Assembly (NCBI RefSeq): GCF_043641665.1
Contig: NC_092186.1
Span: 18,521,001-18,585,000, forward strand
Reading direction: 5' to 3'
Origin: Enoplosus armatus
Taxonomy: Eukaryota > Chordata > Actinopteri > Centrarchiformes > Enoplosidae
Length of the DNA: 64,000 nucleotides
Below, one piece after another: positions 37,291 to 50,559 of the stretch; the first letter of the stretch is position 1, and each line of letters begins with the position of its first letter. The translations under genes were made by a program, and so were the position numbers. Under the pieces are notes generated by a model that saw nothing but the letters and a program-made list of their open reading frames with translations, was not told the DNA's origin and searched no databases.

Positions 37291-40200
37291 CAATGCTGAG
37301 TTACTGAGACACAAGAGAAGGGAGGAGACAGCCATAGAGGGAATAAAAACAGGTAAGGTTGGCTACAGTCACGTCTATCTGTATATTCTCTATACTCTTT
37401 TCCTTTCCCTTTTTACTTCCATCTTTTTCTAGAATTCCTTCCCCCTCAGGTTTTTTTTCCTGTTTATATTTTCTCATTGTGACTTCAAAACCCTCACAAC
37501 ACAAAAACAATGCTCCTCGCCCTGCTCACAATTTTCTCTGCCTTACTTCCGTGTCCCCATCTCTTTTTCTCACTTCAGAAAAGAGTGGATCTAATGCTGT
37601 CTCTGCATTATTAATCGCCAGACAACAACGAGCAACTGGTGCTGCAAATAATCCAAATGAAGGTCAAACAGGAGCATTGGCCAGCCCCAGAAACCCAACC
37701 CAGCTGCCCTCTATCTTAAACTTAACTGCTTTAATTCTGTCCTTATCTTTTCACTAATTTGGATGACAGACACAGTGGAAAATTGCCAGCACTGATCACT
37801 ACTTTGCTGTGGTCTGAATGCTGCATATCTCAAAATTGCTGCAGTGATATTACAGTTATCGCTGGCAATCAACAGCAATAAATATATATATATTTGAATG
37901 CCATAAGAATATAGAGTAAGGTGTCTAATAATTCAAACTGATTGCCTAGCATAGCATAAAGTGACAGAGGACAATCTGCATGATGTCCTATAGATTATCT
38001 GCTTTTGTTTTTGTGTGGGACAGACATTTGTATTTAGGGCAACCAGCTGATGTTCTTTTCTAGATTGATTTACAATGCCTGTAGGCGCCTGGAATCCCTA
38101 CAACATCACTATTACAAACAATATTAAAAGCCAGAGTGGCACTGTATGAATGATCATGTGATAGATAAGTTCTACATAAAGACGGCCTTGGAAAGTAGAA
38201 AATATCTATCTGTTGATATGCAACTGCTTTATTTTCTTTGCAACCGGAGAATTTTCAACATAACAACAGGAGGAAGACGTAATCAACGAGGGCGTAATTT
38301 AGAAGGAGACGAAAGTGAGAGAGTGAAAGACACGATAATATCGAACATATTATGTTCCTTGAAGAGACAAATTTACAAGTTACTACAAAATACAGAATAA
38401 ATGTGTCATGATGGCGTATCTGGGTGAGTTATTCAGGAGGGGATTGCGGGCAGACACATTGCATTGTTAGAGATAGCACACAAAATCTGGTTTTCACAAA
38501 AATGTAGAGGAAAATCAAATAACCTTCAGTATGTTTATTTACTTTCCTTCTTTTTTATGGGTTAACACAAATACGACAATGCACTAAAGGGTTCGGTGAG
38601 GTGGAGTGTAAATCAATAGTGTGGAGGTCACATCACTACACTGTGTCATAACTTTTAAACAGCAGGGCTAATTATTAGTTATCGTTCATGATGGCTCACT
38701 GTTTGTCTTGTCACCGAGAGTAGCTGTATGTTGAAAAACTACAGTTCACACAACTCATTAGAAAACCCATTAGAAATGTTTGGCCATTGCCATCAAACTT
38801 TCACACTTGAAGTGAACAATAAATCTGCAACACTTGTTGATACACCATCTTTTCTGTAGTTCAATAGTGTGGATGGTTTTGCACTGTAGCTTTTGATGAC
38901 CTCTACATGCAATAATAGTAAAACTGCTGCCAAAAAGTGTAGCAAAGTCTGTTTAAGCCATTAACACGATTGCATAAATTAGAAATCCCCCATAATAATC
39001 ATGTTAACGTAACGTAACTTTTAAGACCTACACGATCAAACTTTACTAAAACAGCTAAAGTCATAATTCTGCTCATCATGTTGTAATTCACAGCCACTGT
39101 CTCTATAGCAATTAAACAGTTGCCACACTTCTTTTGCCAGAGCAGTTGGAAAGGAGGCAATGACACATACAACTGTGACCCTCAATAAATAATAATAATT
39201 GTGACTTTAGATGAAAATATGAGTCCTGAGGGAGTTGAAGAAGAAAGAGATGAAAGAGAACTTTTTATTGTCTTGGGTGAAGTGTGTGTGTCCACTATAA
39301 TGTGTCTCAAACATCCCTGATTATTTAAACTGTGTAAACTGGGAAGTAGAGAGCTGAGCTATAACCAACTGGTTTGATATGTGCTAAAATACTGAAGTTC
39401 GCACTGAGATGGCTGAGGGAATTAAATCAACTGCAAGGAAGGGCCTTCATACAGACAAGACTAAGGCTTTAGCAATAATCAGTAATTGCTGCACATTTCC
39501 ATCATACGTTTCATTTGCACTTGATTAATTAAAAAGATCATCAATAAGTGACAATGAACTGAGAACAGACGTGGTGCTCCTTGACAGTACTCAGTGCACT
39601 GTCAAAGCTCACTCACTGCTCTGCTCTCTAAGGTTGCTTTAGATAATAATTCAAGTTCAAATTGATATCCACTTGGCTGTTGGATCCCATTCTCAAAATC
39701 TTCATGTTGTTAGATTACTTTATAATTGGTCTATATTCATTTGTAATTAGCGATGGGAGTGCAATCCCACAGGAGGGAAAGTAGAGAGGAAAAATAATTT
39801 CCGGTTTTACAGCGAACAACTGATATTCACCTGTTATTCAGATTGATGTTATGGTTACTGCAGATGACAGGAAAAAAGGAAGACATACACTGTTCCTTTG
39901 CTATGTTGGGTTTGTGCTAAACAGACATGTCAGTAAAATGTGTGGTATGGAGTCAGGTAGGTGGTCTTGTAGTGCATACCAATTAAATAAAAGCTAGCGT
40001 AAACTATGACTTTTATCTTGCCCTCATCCTAAACACAGCTTTATCAGTAATGAACCAAATGCAGCTTGTCTTAATCTAATGATATGCAAGTCTGAATGCA
40101 ACTGTCTCTTTCAAATTACATTCATATGCAACATTCTCTAATTTTTGTTCTCACTGAATCACAAAGTAAAGCTGCACTAGATAGTTCAGATGCTATAAAC

Positions 40201-40681
40201 TCAAATTTGCCCACATGAAATCCTGGTGTCTGGAATGGTCAGTGGTAGCAAATCACTGCACACATAAAGGGTACAAATTTATGAGCAATTCAGGCTGTCT
40301 CCTGCACAGCAGCGAACAGAATTCTGGTCTCACCAGTATTACAGCTTCCCTATCATTTAACACTTTGATATACTTTGAACAAATGATTAACTTACTGGCA
40401 GCAGTGGCAAATGTTGGCATGAGTGTGCAGGTTACTGACATCAGAGTACACAATTGCACCAAGAAATCATGTGAGTAAAGTGCTGCCCCTTTGGACAGTC
40501 AGTGCACAGTCTCCCACTGCGAAAAAAAAAAACACATGAGGAGCAACAGAGTGTCCAGAGATGTATGAGCTGTAGGGATTCCCCAAGGGGTCTCTGGCCT
40601 GTCGATAGGCTACAGCCTTTCTGTTGGAACGCAGGCGGAGAGACGAGCCATCCATCAGGCCTCAACTCACACTACATGAGG

Positions 40682-40682
<1 letters not shown>

Positions 40683-40713
<31 letters not shown>
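40683..40713. repeat. Poly(G) run, 31 bases
   Basis: Uninterrupted G31, the longest homopolymer in the window. It is followed within 50 bases by a (CA)n run. It strongly favours a four-stranded structure in principle. Confidence 0.95.
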
Positions 40714-40715
<2 letters not shown>

Positions 40716-40758
40716 AGGTGATTAATGTGCCTTCTGTGTGGCCACTCTCTTTCTTCAG

Positions 40759-40782
40759 CACACACACACACACACACACACA
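40759..40782. repeat. (CA)n microsatellite
   Basis: Twelve perfect CA units on the + strand. Confidence 0.92.
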
Positions 40783-43060
40783 AGCAGAGGCTCAGATGTG
40801 TATGTACTCTCACACAAAAATGAATGGACATTTACACGTAATACAACCTACGCAGGTGTTTGTACAACGAGCAGAAAACACGCAGACAGACACACACACA
40901 TTACCACCACGAGGCTATATTCCAGACGATAGTGGATGAAAAATGTCTGAGCTCAACTCCTTTCTTGGCTAACCCTCTGTGATGAATGGAAGGATATTGA
41001 CTTAAGAGTGAGACAGCTAGCCTTTATTAATAAATGCCCCTGCTGAGCCAACAGCAACCATCACAGCGCAATGAGCACACACAGCCATCTGAAAAAACCT
41101 CACCTCACTATAACTTCCATCACCATAACTAACCATAACTCATCACCAGGTGTTCAGCTTATTTGGTCGTCTCAGTTACTGCGCTCACAGGAACATATGA
41201 AGGGCTTAATTGAATTTAAAAAAAAAGGCTTATTTGGAACATAATTGCTACGTGAATTTCAAGAGTTAGTATTTTAGAAATAGGATTTAGTATTGAGAAG
41301 CTGCACCGTGATAATTGTGTTCTCCACAGACAAAACCCCATCACATCCCAAGGTAATTTATATGAGAGCAAAATTTTGAAAAAGAAAGAAAAAAGAAATC
41401 CGAAAAATCCAATCCTGTTATATCATGACAAAAATATTGTGATGCAGAATTTTGGCTACTGTGTACCACTTAGTTTTATGTTCAAACCTCTCCCACAATC
41501 CCTCTCCTTAAACACTTCCATTTTACATTTGACAGGGGTCCAGACGCCTGTAAAATGAAAGCTCCTCCGATTCTTCCCTAATGGTGCTTTTCCAAGCTTT
41601 CTGGTCTGTACAACTGAATGAATACAATGGGAATCTGTTCCATTGTGAAAGAACAGGGTAGTTTGGCCATTAAAAGCTCCACACTCAAGTGGATTCATTT
41701 TTGTCTGGCCACAAAGGATGCCGGCAAGCTCATAAGCCGCACATTAATATGACCACAGATCAATGGGGCTGTGAGCAGTCTGAAGATATTGTTGATGTAT
41801 TGGCTCGATTTACGGGCTGTAAAGATGGATGTGGGTTAGGGTTGACTGGAAGACCTCACATCCTTTGGAAGTGCTAACTAGTATTATCAATGAGTAGGAG
41901 CAACTTATGGAAAGAAATCGTTTTGATTAAATGTTCTAATTTTAGAGAGTAATTCACTGGAATGAACTGAGTGATCACAGAACAGATTACTGCTAAAATG
42001 TTATACGTTTACAATCGTTGACACAATTTGAAATATTTATTTCTCTATGTCCACCTCTGAAATCATCATCATGTACATGACAGAGGACAACGTAAGAAAC
42101 ATTTGGATGGGACATTATATGCTTTAATGGTGTCACGGGAAATGCCTGACCATGACCAAATTTACCATATTACCATAAGCCACATCATAGACAGCACTAT
42201 ATAATCATGTACACTATGAATCATTTTGTTTGTATTGTGTTTTGTATTGTGTGTACAGCAAATGAAGTTTATGTCTTCTTATGGGGCTGAAGATCTGAAA
42301 TGAACTAAACTGAAATTCATGTGTAGTTAAATGATTCAAAGGTGTTTTACAAGCTATAAAACACAGTTCATTTAGAACTTCCACATTACTTATTCAATAT
42401 GGCTACACGATTTGACAATAAAATTACCTACAAAAGTACAAAGTGAACCACATCAGTACAAATCAATAAAATGATATTTCAAGACTTGCCACATGATTAA
42501 AGATACTGTTAAAACAGTGTTTCTTTATGTGATTAATTCAGTGGAAACAAGCAAATGATCACATTGCAAAACCTACTGTGACAGACAGACATTTTCCCTC
42601 GCATAAAGAAAAATAAGACTTTAAGACTTTTTCCTTTTTGTTTTCATCCTTGTTGCTAAGCACTAACTAGTTTTTCTGTAAACCACTTCCAGAGATCCCC
42701 TGTCAATCAAACAGTGCTGGTGCTACTTTGACATCTTTTCCTCAGAAGTTTCTCTTCCCCTTGTTCAGCCACAGATGCTTATTTATAAGAAACTGTCGCA
42801 TATTGTTATTTTAAGCAAGAAGAAGTTTGGACTGTGTTATGAACCGGCATTGAGTTTGACATATCAGAACAAGTAAATGGAAAAATATCCAGTGCTACCC
42901 TAGCTGGAGTGGTTTTTAGGACTGTTCTGTCTGTTACTCTGTCCCAGTCTGGGCGGGGCTCCGCTGGCCCGGGACTATCAGTCAGGCTGATGTATAGGTC
43001 CACAGGGTACAAATGAAACCTGTCACAACAAGGGTAATGATGTCAGAGTCACTATAGCTC

Positions 43061-43625
43061 ACCACTGGAGCAGCAGAGGAAGGGAGACGTGGTGATAGGA
43101 GGATGTGGGGAAGAGAAGAGGGTTGAGGAGAAAGAATGGGAAGAAGGGAGGAGGAGATTGAGTTGAAAATAAAGGAGGAAGTAGGAGAGATGAGGAGGAG
43201 GGAAAGTAGGGAAGGCAAGAGCGAGAGAGGAAAGAAAAGGGGCTTCAGAAGGACGAGGGAGAAAACAGAAGAATGGGAACAGGGACTAGAAAGAGGAGAA
43301 AGGAGGGAGAGGAGGAAGTAGGCAGAGACTAAAGAGCTGAGGAGAAAGAAGTGAACAAAAATGGAATAAATAGAGAGAGAGGTGAGGGTGGATAGGAAAT
43401 GAAAGACAAACGAAGGAACAGAGGAATATATGGATGGAGTGGGGAAAAGGAGATGACATGAGCAGGGAGGGAGGTCTGGGAAGAAGAAGGGGAGAACAGA
43501 GAGGTGAGAGACGTCGGAGGACAGGGGAGAAGCAGGAGAGCCAAGGAAAGAAGGGAAGAGTAGAGTTGGAAGAGACAGAATAGGGGATGAACTTGGATTA
43601 GAAGACATGGAGAAAGAATGGGAAT
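43061..43625. repeat. Polypurine tract
   Basis: About 560 bases that are nearly all A and G on the + strand. The - strand therefore stays open for 208 codons (42982-43608), giving a Ser/Leu/Pro-rich low-complexity translation that I do not call a gene. Confidence 0.87.
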
Positions 43626-44075
43626 ATGGGAATAGAACACTTTAGCTGTGAAAGTTCATTCTTGATCTTGAGAACAATATTTAGACAAAATAATCTTAAC
43701 TCACTGTCCTTTAACAAGGTTTTTTTGGGGTGTTTCAGTCACCCAATCTACCCTACCACTACCAACCCATCCCACCCCTCCACTGTCCATCCCCTCCCCT
43801 ACATGGGACAAAGTATAGCATGTAAAATAATGTCTGTTAAAAAAAGAAAATGGTCATTGTTTAGAGGGAAGTCTTTCATAGCCATTATTCCATTTTCTGA
43901 TGTAGAAGTGGCTACATTTATTGTAGCAGCTGAAACCTGCGTCCTCTCTTTCTCTGATACCTCTGTGTTGCCTCAACCTTTCTCTGTCTCTCTTTCATTG
44001 TCTCTCTGTCCTCATCCTCCATTATCATTGACATCATCCTTTCCGTCGCACTCTCTTCACCGTCCCATCCCGCCA

Positions 44076-44108
<33 letters not shown>

Positions 44109-44109
44109 C
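44076..44109. repeat. (CA)n(TA)n compound microsatellite
   Basis: About nine CA units (44076-44093) pass directly into about eight TA units (44094-44109). Confidence 0.92.
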
Positions 44110-44273
44110 ATACACACAGACGCTGCCTGCGTCTTCCCTGCCTTCTCCTCTATGGCAATCTCTCTCTCCATCTCAAGATGTGGCCACTAATGGATTGAAA
44201 GTCTTGGGGAAGAAGCAACAGTCATTTAAAGATTAATGTCAGCCCTGGTATTCTGAAGGGCAGTCAGCCCAGC

Positions 44274-44276
<3 letters not shown>

Positions 44277-44313
<37 letters not shown>
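44277..44313. repeat. (TG)n microsatellite
   Basis: Eighteen perfect TG units on the + strand. Confidence 0.93.
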
Positions 44314-44315
<2 letters not shown>

Positions 44316-45054
44316 AGGAGAGGACGTGCACATGTCATCCCTGCAAAGATGCCCTCTTCATTATCAGCCATTAGGCAAAGACTCAGAGAGAGAAGAAGCA
44401 AGACAGGGTTAGCTGGCTGGCCCATACAAGCACATATCACAGCTTGTCACTTTCTTCTCAATACCCACTACTAGATAGCCATTAAAACCAAGGACTTTCA
44501 TCAATTAACATACCGCACTTGCGCTTAAGTATGAATATGCTCTTCACTGTCTTTGAAATATGCCTCTTCACTGAAACAAATGTCCGCCTTAACCACTGAT
44601 TTAATCTTCTATCGAGCCTTAAAGCTGCACTAGGTATGTTTTGCATTCATTCGTCCAGCTTCAGCAGAATCTCAAGTATTTTATTTTTTTAAATGCCGTG
44701 GATTTGTTCAATGTGCTTTCTGGCAGGATATCTTATCCATAAGCAGGAAGTGACACCAGCAATGAATGAGCACTCCAAACCAGAGAGAGAGGTAGACTAA
44801 TCGACCGTCTGTCTCCACCACAACAACCACTAAGAGGGGGAAACTCACATACATTCTGACTTTAGTTATGGTTATGACTTCATCCTTTCACGAAGCCTCT
44901 TAGATCAGATACAAAATGTCTAACAGCAAGTCAATAAACTATTTACACTATTACAACTAGAGACTTGAACATGGAAGTGTTATATCCATTCTTCAAGTGA
45001 GGAAATATGCGAACATGGTGAGAACATTTATGTTTTTTCCTGTAAAACTAAAGC

Positions 45055-45315
45055 TTCTTCCATCCATCCATTATCTTAACTGCTGATCCTGTTTAGGCTC
45101 ACGAGGGTTGGAGCCCATCCTAGCACACACTGGGTCTCAGGCAGGATACATCCTGGACAGGTTGTCAGTCTATCACAGGGCTGACAAATAAATAGACGGA
45201 CAAACACAGCTCACGATTTGAAGTTTCCGATTCACCTAACCTGCATGTCTTTGGACTGTGGGAGGAAACTATCCAGAGGGAACCCACACAGACACGGGTG
45301 AACACACAAGCTCCT
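45055..45315 (+). mobile_element. Teleost dispersed repeat ('CATCCATCCATT' family)
   Basis: Landmarks in order: CCATCCATCCATTATCTTAA, GGTTGGAGCCCATCC, CATCCTGGACAGGTTGTCAG, CACCTAACCTGCATGTCTTT, GGACTGTGGGAGGAAACT and CCCACACAGACACGGGTGAA. These match the order of a very common fish dispersed repeat (recalled, probably non-LTR derived). It is decayed but nearly full for the usual fragment, with no coding frame. Confidence 0.7.
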
Positions 45316-45499
45316 CAGTGCTCTTAATCCCTATTGAACGAGTGTGTCTTATTTAAGTTCACTTGATTCTAAAACAAAAAGTGTGGCTCCAATGCAAGCA
45401 GGCAGGACCATATTTTAAGACGTAATATGAGACACCGTTTCTGTCAGGGCTTAGCATTTCTTGCATCTCTTGCAGTAAAAGTTAAGTGAGAGTATAAAC

Positions 45500-45615
45500 T
45501 GGCAGGGTGGACTTGTGGTTAGAAGTCTCATAACTGGCACATCACATTTCATTTTTAGAACAGCCAAAACATCCTTGAGCAAGACACTGAACCCTTGGCT
45601 GCTCACTCTGTTTAA
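45500..45615 (+). mobile_element. tRNA-derived SINE copy
   Basis: The A-box-like head GGGTGGACTTGTGGTTAGAAG is followed by the tail module ATCCTTGAGCAAGACACTGA ACCCTTGGCTGCTCACTC. The same tail module occurs at 63.81 kb (ACCCCAAGTTGCTCCCGATG) and reversed at 33.5 kb. The B-box has decayed. Confidence 0.6.
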
Positions 45616-46389
45616 ATCCTTCTGAATAATAACAGCTGAGACAATAAAGCTCTGCTCTGCTGCAAGGACATGATGAGATCAACAATAAATGGTTCAGCCT
45701 TTAAACCTGCAATTTCCTATTTTAGGGAGTCCTTGATCAAACAAACTTCTTGATTAATTTTAACACTTCAACGCTGAGCATGATTTAAGATTTCAACTGA
45801 TTGAAGATGAAATAATAATAATTAGAAATCCATAAAACCTTGGTGGGGTCAAATCTTAGCTTTATCTTAACTGTTAAAAAACGTACTAATACCAAACACA
45901 GGAAGAGAAAGGAGTGAAAAACAGCAAAAAAAGGATTTTCAAAGTAAGAATAATAAAATGACACATCAAGTGCATCGTCCCTTGTATAGGCGTATAGTAT
46001 CACACAAGGGTGCAATTCAACTTTTCTTAAAATGTAGCAGTCGACGGAGAGATCATTTGTGAAGCTATTGTCCCACAGTGCATTAACATAAATCAACAGC
46101 AGAGGACCTTATTTATTGTTCTCTCAAGCAGATCATTCCAATTCTTCTTGCAGTGGAAACGGAGGATGGACTTGCAAATAAATTGTCTAATATTGAACAG
46201 CAAAGTAATCTGAGAGGCAGCCACTGAAAAATACACACACGCAGCAGACAGAGAAATGATTAGAGCAGTAAATACAGACCACACATACAGAAGTATATGC
46301 ACATGCGCGCACACTAACACACATCTGTATGCCAGTATCTAAAGGACAAAGAAACACACACGCATGAACCTTGCCCTTCAAACACACAT

Positions 46390-46650
46390 GCTCCACCCTG
46401 TGTCGAATAGCGGCTTTTATTTAATTTATTTCGAGCAACTGCCCCTCGGAATATCTGTGTGTGTGCCGGCTGCAGAGAAAGACACTTTGAACATCTGTGG
46501 TGTGTGTTCCTGTGAAGCCAGTGAAAGCAGCAGCCCGAGTTCTGCTAAATATTTAATGGGCCTGTCTGATGGTCATAATCGCTTTTTAGAACAACAGAGG
46601 AAAACAAAGGGCGCCGGTGAAAAACTGCACCAGAGGTTAAAGCCGCATCT
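46390..46650. other. CNE-like island with TTTAATTTATTT and TATTTAAT cores
   Basis: Unique, complex sequence with GCGGCTTTTATTTAATTTAT, GCTAAATATTTAATGGGCCT, GGTCATAATCGCTTTTTAGA and AACAAAGGGCGCCGGTGAAA. Homeodomain- and SOX/TCF-like cores (AACAAAGG) lie close together. It is bounded by a CA-rich repeat and a GGGA-rich patch at 46.66 kb. No exon signal was found. The enhancer role is inferred. Confidence 0.36.
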
Positions 46651-48084
46651 CAGAGTGACAGTTGGAGGGAGGGGAGGGGAAGAAGGGAGGGAAGGATGAA
46701 AAGAAGGGAGAGGCACTCAGAGCTACAAAAGCTACAGGACAGGTGACTGTCAATGTTAAGCGGGAAGTTTGACCCAGGAATAGTATATAGGGTCCCATGA
46801 CAGGCTGTGCACTTAAGAGCTATTTTTGGAAGGCGACATATAGAAAGAAGTATACCTACAGCCTGAACAGCAGTGGAATAATGCACAGTGTTGGTGTTGA
46901 CGTATTGTAAATCTTTTGATGAATCATTTTTGCAATATGTTGTATAAAATATAATATTTTTTGTAATATATGCTGCAGATTTTTGGCCGACACATATACT
47001 GTTCTTGGTTTTGTAATAACTCCACCAACAACAGATATTGTGTGCTGATATAAGTGTCAGCTCTTATACCAAAAACCACATTTGGCTCTTATCCACAGTA
47101 GTGTCTATCTATCCAGTTAGGGTGTAATTTCCCCAGGTTTGGAGGTAACAGCCATAAAGATGTCTGATATCACTTAAACTCAATGACATTTGGTCTGTGG
47201 GTCTCAACATGCCAAAAAATACACTTGAAAAACTGTCACACTTGCTCAAAGTGGTGTACAGACGTGGTTGTTAACAGTTTCATTGAAAATCAAAAAAAAT
47301 TCAGTCAGTGTGTGTGTCTGTCAGTATGCCTGCAGTCATGGGTGGGATTAACCTGCTCATGGCCACACTGAAAAGGATGAAAACACACAATATTGAAGTA
47401 GAGAGGTATGTTTTAAGTGGGTATCTTAACAGATCTATGTGAGAATGTATTACTTTCATTTTTCGGGCTGACGGCCCTGAACATAGGAAGGACATACAGG
47501 AGTGTCATTCAAACCAAACTCTTCATGCACCGCAGAGCAGAGGATGAGAGGAGAGAGCTTTCCAGTGCCACGTTTATTTCTGATGTACAGATAGCTCAGT
47601 AATGGAGGAAGAGTTGGTTGAACTCAGGAGTGCCACAGCTGGGCAGGTTTATAGGCATTCACAAAGCCAGACGGCACTGATATTGCTGAGGCAGTGTGAT
47701 GTGGTATGATCAATTGTAAGTTACATAATTAATTGTAAAACATTATAGATTTGTAAATAATGTAAAATATTTTCTTGAGCTATCGTTAACGTTTTGTAAG
47801 TCATTTCTAAAGCATTACACATTGTTACACATCTTTGGTTAATGGTTATTAAATGTCAGTTATGTACAATACAATATGCAAATTATTTCTTATTTGAATT
47901 ATGGACACAGATTCTATCAATAGGCCATAAGACACAATTAAGAGGAATCAGTTAAGGAGAGGTTTCTGCATTTTTATTTGAGGGGGAATTTACGAGTCTT
48001 TTGATGAACTTTCACTGTTTTGTTTTCCAAACTGAATCTATATTGCTTAGTTGAGGTCTTCAGTTCATAATTTACGAAGCAAAC

Positions 48085-48365
48085 ACAAAACTTTAGAAGT
48101 CAGAGCCGAAGAAAGAGCAGCGCAGGGGAGACAACAGGGACATGCAAATAACTAGACGAGGAGAAAAGAGGAAGGGAGAAACAACACGGGCAATCAGTGG
48201 GGAATGGGATGATGTTGAGGCAGAGAGAGAGAGCTTGAGGAAACAGACAGAAAGAGGCAGAAAGAAACAGAAGCACAGAGAAAAGGAGGGAGAACTCAAA
48301 GACACAGAGAAGAAGAATGATGGACAAAGAACAGGAGAGAGAAAAAAATGGACTCAATAGACATG
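48085..48365. repeat. Polypurine tract
   Basis: About 280 bases nearly free of pyrimidines on the + strand (GAGAGAAAGAGGCAGAAAG-like). A second purine-rich patch lies at 48.89-49.04 kb. Confidence 0.82.
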
Positions 48366-48624
48366 AAACAGGAGCAGGCGGCCAGATAACCAGAGAGCTT
48401 TTTTTCTTTGTGTCAATTAAAACAGCACTTTACAAAGGTATACAGGAAAAGGAAGAGGATGTAGTTGAGCTGAGGTTGTGGAGAGGTCGACATTTCAGCT
48501 CACCCTGTCCTTCTGCTGTCCATCTTACTGAGTGTTTTAGAGCTCCTAGCCTGGATACTGCTGCTGCATTGCTTTTCAGTGAATGCAGTGACCTAGCCTT
48601 CCCCACTAACTCACTGACCGTAAA

Positions 48625-48649
48625 CGTGTGTGTGTGTGGGGGGGGGGGG
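48625..48649. repeat. (GT)n followed by poly(G)
   Basis: About seven GT units pass directly into G12 (48638-48649). Confidence 0.9.
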
Positions 48650-50559
48650 AGAAAACATGCCTTCCATCTCCAGGAAGATGAATCAAAGTGATGAACGGGA
48701 CAGCTTTGAAAAATCGGCAGTCCTATTTGGGGTTTTGTCAAAGGTCTGACTGATTTATTTGGCAGGTGGTGATGGAAGGGATTGTTCTCCATTTCCATGT
48801 TTCCATTCCAGACAAGAAGGGCAAGCTAGGGGCTATTGGAAGGAAGGAGATTCTGTGTGCATTTCTTGCTTTTCTGACTCCGGGTCTCAGAGTTGTAAAA
48901 AAAGAAAGGGATGGATGGGGAAAGAAAAAGACATAGTGGGAGGTAAAAGAGGTCAGAAGAGAGATTGAGGAAAGAAAAGTGAGAAGGACAGGGGCAAAAT
49001 GTGAGAAAGCATGAGGGAGGCAGATGGAGAATAAGAAGCAGATAGGTTCACCTCTCATTAGCTCGCCTGCCACACACTATGCCACAAAGCAATGCACCTC
49101 TCAAGGACATGAATTAAACAGAGAGCCAACTACCTCAGAGGAAAGCAGCCCTGCCAGCACTTAGCCAGGCCACATAAACAACCAGCACGCATTTGTCACT
49201 TCCTCTTCTCCCAACAAAGCGACAGCAGAAATAAATTACCTTTAAGTAGGCCTTGTTCCTCCTCTCCTTCCACATCCTGTACTTGCCTCAGCAGCTGGTT
49301 TGAGCTAACGGCAAAAACGATGGACAGCGAAAAGGTAAAAATCACAAAAACACAAGGCAGCAGACTGGGGCCTTAAGTTAGTTGTCACAGTGGCAGCCAG
49401 CATAAAGTCCTCCCTCCCTATATTTCTCCTGCATCTCTGCTTCATTTAGATAGGTATTTAGGCATTCAGTCCTTATCGGAGGACTTTCAAAGAGTACAAC
49501 AGCGGGATTAGCTTGATTTCCTACATCATCAAACAAGCAAGCAGTGTGACCAAAAAACATGTGACCATAAAATGATCAAGACATGTGAGAGCAAAGCAGA
49601 AAGCTACAAGGGAAAGCAAATGTGAGTGAGGCATATAAAGGGAATCATTTGGCATGGTGTTGTACTTTTCGGAAAGATGTTTTCAAGCTGCAACCAGAAT
49701 CAGAAATAAATCACAGAGCAACTGGCAAAGAGAATAGTAGTCAGCTGGAGTGAAGCAACATTCTGCATTGCTTAGTTTAATGGCACAATAAAAATGGCAC
49801 AGTGTTTAAATAAAATGAGTGGCATGAGGGATGCAGACTCTTCCTGGATTTTGAACAGAACAACCACACATTTCTGTGTTCCTTGTTATGAAAGAAAGAA
49901 ATTGATTTTTCCAACACTTTCTCTTGGGATGAGAGTCAGAGTTCCGACAGGCTGTTGTGGGAGTGTGGAGGGAATGCTTGGTTCCCAGGGCTACATCTGT
50001 GAAAGGCACCTAATGATAGGTAAAGGACTTGTGCCAGGGCTTATGAAAGGATGATATACCTGAGTAATACACAAGTATGCTTACTTCTCAAACCCCTATC
50101 CCCTCACTTTCTCCATCCCCCCTTCTGCTCCTCCTCCTCCTCATTATGTACCTATTCCTCCACAGCTGTGATATACTCTCCTTTTCGCCACACACCTCTG
50201 CTCTCTTGGATGCTCTCTCAAAAAACAATAAACAAAAACAAAAAAGGCCGGATAACCAAATTCCTAACATGCCAGTTATGCCACAGTTTGAAAAACCACA
50301 TCTATCATCAATCATCCTGCACACACTGCTGGACAGGAATCGCAAAACACAGAGCACCTGGACGCATCAGCCAGAGGGGCCACCCAAACACAAAGATTTG
50401 TGTATGGAACCGTTCACTAAGCACTGGTACCTTAGTTAATGAAGTCAGCTGTCTCGTTGGTGTGAAACAACACTCCCCCTCAACACAAAAATGGGAAAAT
50501 GAGGAAGGCTTTTCTTCCCCTCTTCTAGCCCCCTCTCTGATTCTCCACTGTAATCGCAG

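Larger units (their letters stand above)
33821..43050. other. Non-coding AT-rich DNA with one strong CNE-like island
   Basis: No exon was recognised. The stretch 33900-34200, with 'CTACTTGGTTAAGATTAGGG' and 'CCGCAACCTTAGCCTGACCC', resembles an old dispersed repeat but I could not assign it. Islands of unique balanced sequence lie at 35.06-35.30, 37.12-37.29 and 37.59-37.69 kb. The remainder, especially 38.4-40.2 and 41.9-42.8 kb, is AT-rich and plain. Confidence 0.6.

Noticed and set aside
42982..43608. 208-codon - strand frame with hydrophobic Ser/Leu stretches resembling membrane segments
   Set aside because: It is the complement of the polypurine tract at 43.06-43.63 kb; the apparent hydrophobicity comes from CTC/TCC codons.
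43626..44198. 190-codon + strand frame
   Set aside because: Ends in CT-rich and (CA)n(TA)n DNA; no domain and no neighbouring exon signals.
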